The position numbers and the translations under genes are program-made. From Sulfitobacter sp. (lineage in GTDB: Bacteria; Pseudomonadota; Alphaproteobacteria; Rhodobacterales; Rhodobacteraceae), in NCBI GenBank assembly GCA_024636405.1, contig JAGXHC010000279.1:1-6441 (forward strand): a stretch of DNA of 6,441 nucleotides, given 5' to 3'. Positions 6,336-6,441 of the stretch are shown piece by piece (position 1 is the stretch's first letter; each line of letters starts with the position of its first letter). Under the pieces are notes generated by a model, which was given only the letters and a program-made list of their open reading frames with translations, had not been told where the DNA came from and did not search any database.

Positions 6336-6441
6336 CTACCCGCCGATCGCCGCGACGCCCGGCAAGGTCTTGCCTTCCATCCATTCAAGGAACGCGCCGC
6401 CCGCAGTGGAGATATAGGTGAAATCGTCTGCAACCCCGGCC
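6336..6441 (-). CDS. pgk: Phosphoglycerate kinase, C-terminal end (partial)
   Basis: Only the last 34 codons and a TAG stop (6336-6338) lie in the window; the 5' part is beyond the right edge. The visible peptide begins [20 protein letters not shown] and continues [14 protein letters not shown]. This is the characteristic tail of phosphoglycerate kinase: the S-T-x-G-G-A nucleotide-binding turn, an L-E-x-x-E-G-K helix and the terminal L-P-G-V. The enzyme interconverts 1,3-bisphosphoglycerate and 3-phosphoglycerate with ADP/ATP in glycolysis, gluconeogenesis and the Calvin cycle. It is on the same strand as ftsB, 138 bases upstream of it, with no obvious terminator between them. A different, longer open frame on this strand (6433-6194) is not the gene. 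Confidence 0.9.
   Translation of the reverse strand, partial: AGVADDFTYISTAGGAFLEWMEGKTLPGVAAIGG

Noticed and set aside
6194..6433. 79-codon minus-strand frame at the right end
   Set aside because: A different frame of the same strand encodes the clear phosphoglycerate kinase tail; this frame is an Arg/Ser-rich shadow.
1..6441. CRISPR arrays, tRNA/rRNA genes, insertion sequences, toxin-antitoxin or defence genes
   Set aside because: No regularly spaced repeats, cloverleaf-like segments, terminal inverted repeats with a transposase, or matching protein families were seen on either strand.

Overview
The window looks like a piece of a Rhodobacterales (roseobacter-type) alphaproteobacterial chromosome. 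Three things point there: a gene-transfer-agent (GTA) tail gene of the Rhodobacter type, a pyruvate dehydrogenase E1 beta subunit that carries its own N-terminal lipoyl domain, and the gene order pgk - ftsB - pdhA - pdhB - pdhC. This assignment rests on recognised protein families and remembered synteny; no database search was run.

Layout. Bases 1-723 (+) are the 3' end of a very large GTA baseplate/tail gene, cut by the window edge. A 280-base stretch without a convincing gene follows; it may hold a short decayed reading frame and a 12-bp palindrome. cysE (1004-1816, +) encodes serine O-acetyltransferase. A strong bidirectional hairpin terminator (1844-1870) separates it from the convergent pdh operon. 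That operon is read leftwards on the minus strand: pdhA (E1 alpha, 5672-4662), pdhB (lipoyl-E1 beta, 4658-3261) and pdhC (E2, 3249-1927), with gaps of only 3 and 11 bases. The 225 bases upstream of pdhA contain a perfect 8+8 bp inverted repeat, a likely operator. Further right, also on the minus strand, are ftsB (6197-5898), with a plausible sigma-70 promoter that overlaps two GANTC sites, and the last 34 codons of pgk (6441-6336).

How the genes work together. pdhABC build the E1 and E2 parts of the complex that converts pyruvate to acetyl-CoA. The E3 gene (lpd) is not in this window. pgk lies one step group upstream in central carbon metabolism. CysE uses acetyl-CoA to commit serine to cysteine synthesis. 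FtsB is a divisome component. The GTA gene is part of a domesticated phage-like particle that packages host DNA. Apart from that edge of the GTA cluster this is ordinary core-genome sequence. I did not find a new system; the items most worth a second look are the palindrome before pdhA, the GANTC pair in the ftsB promoter, the duplicated lipoyl-domain DNA, the missing C-terminal isoleucine of CysE, and the possible gene remnant after the GTA gene.
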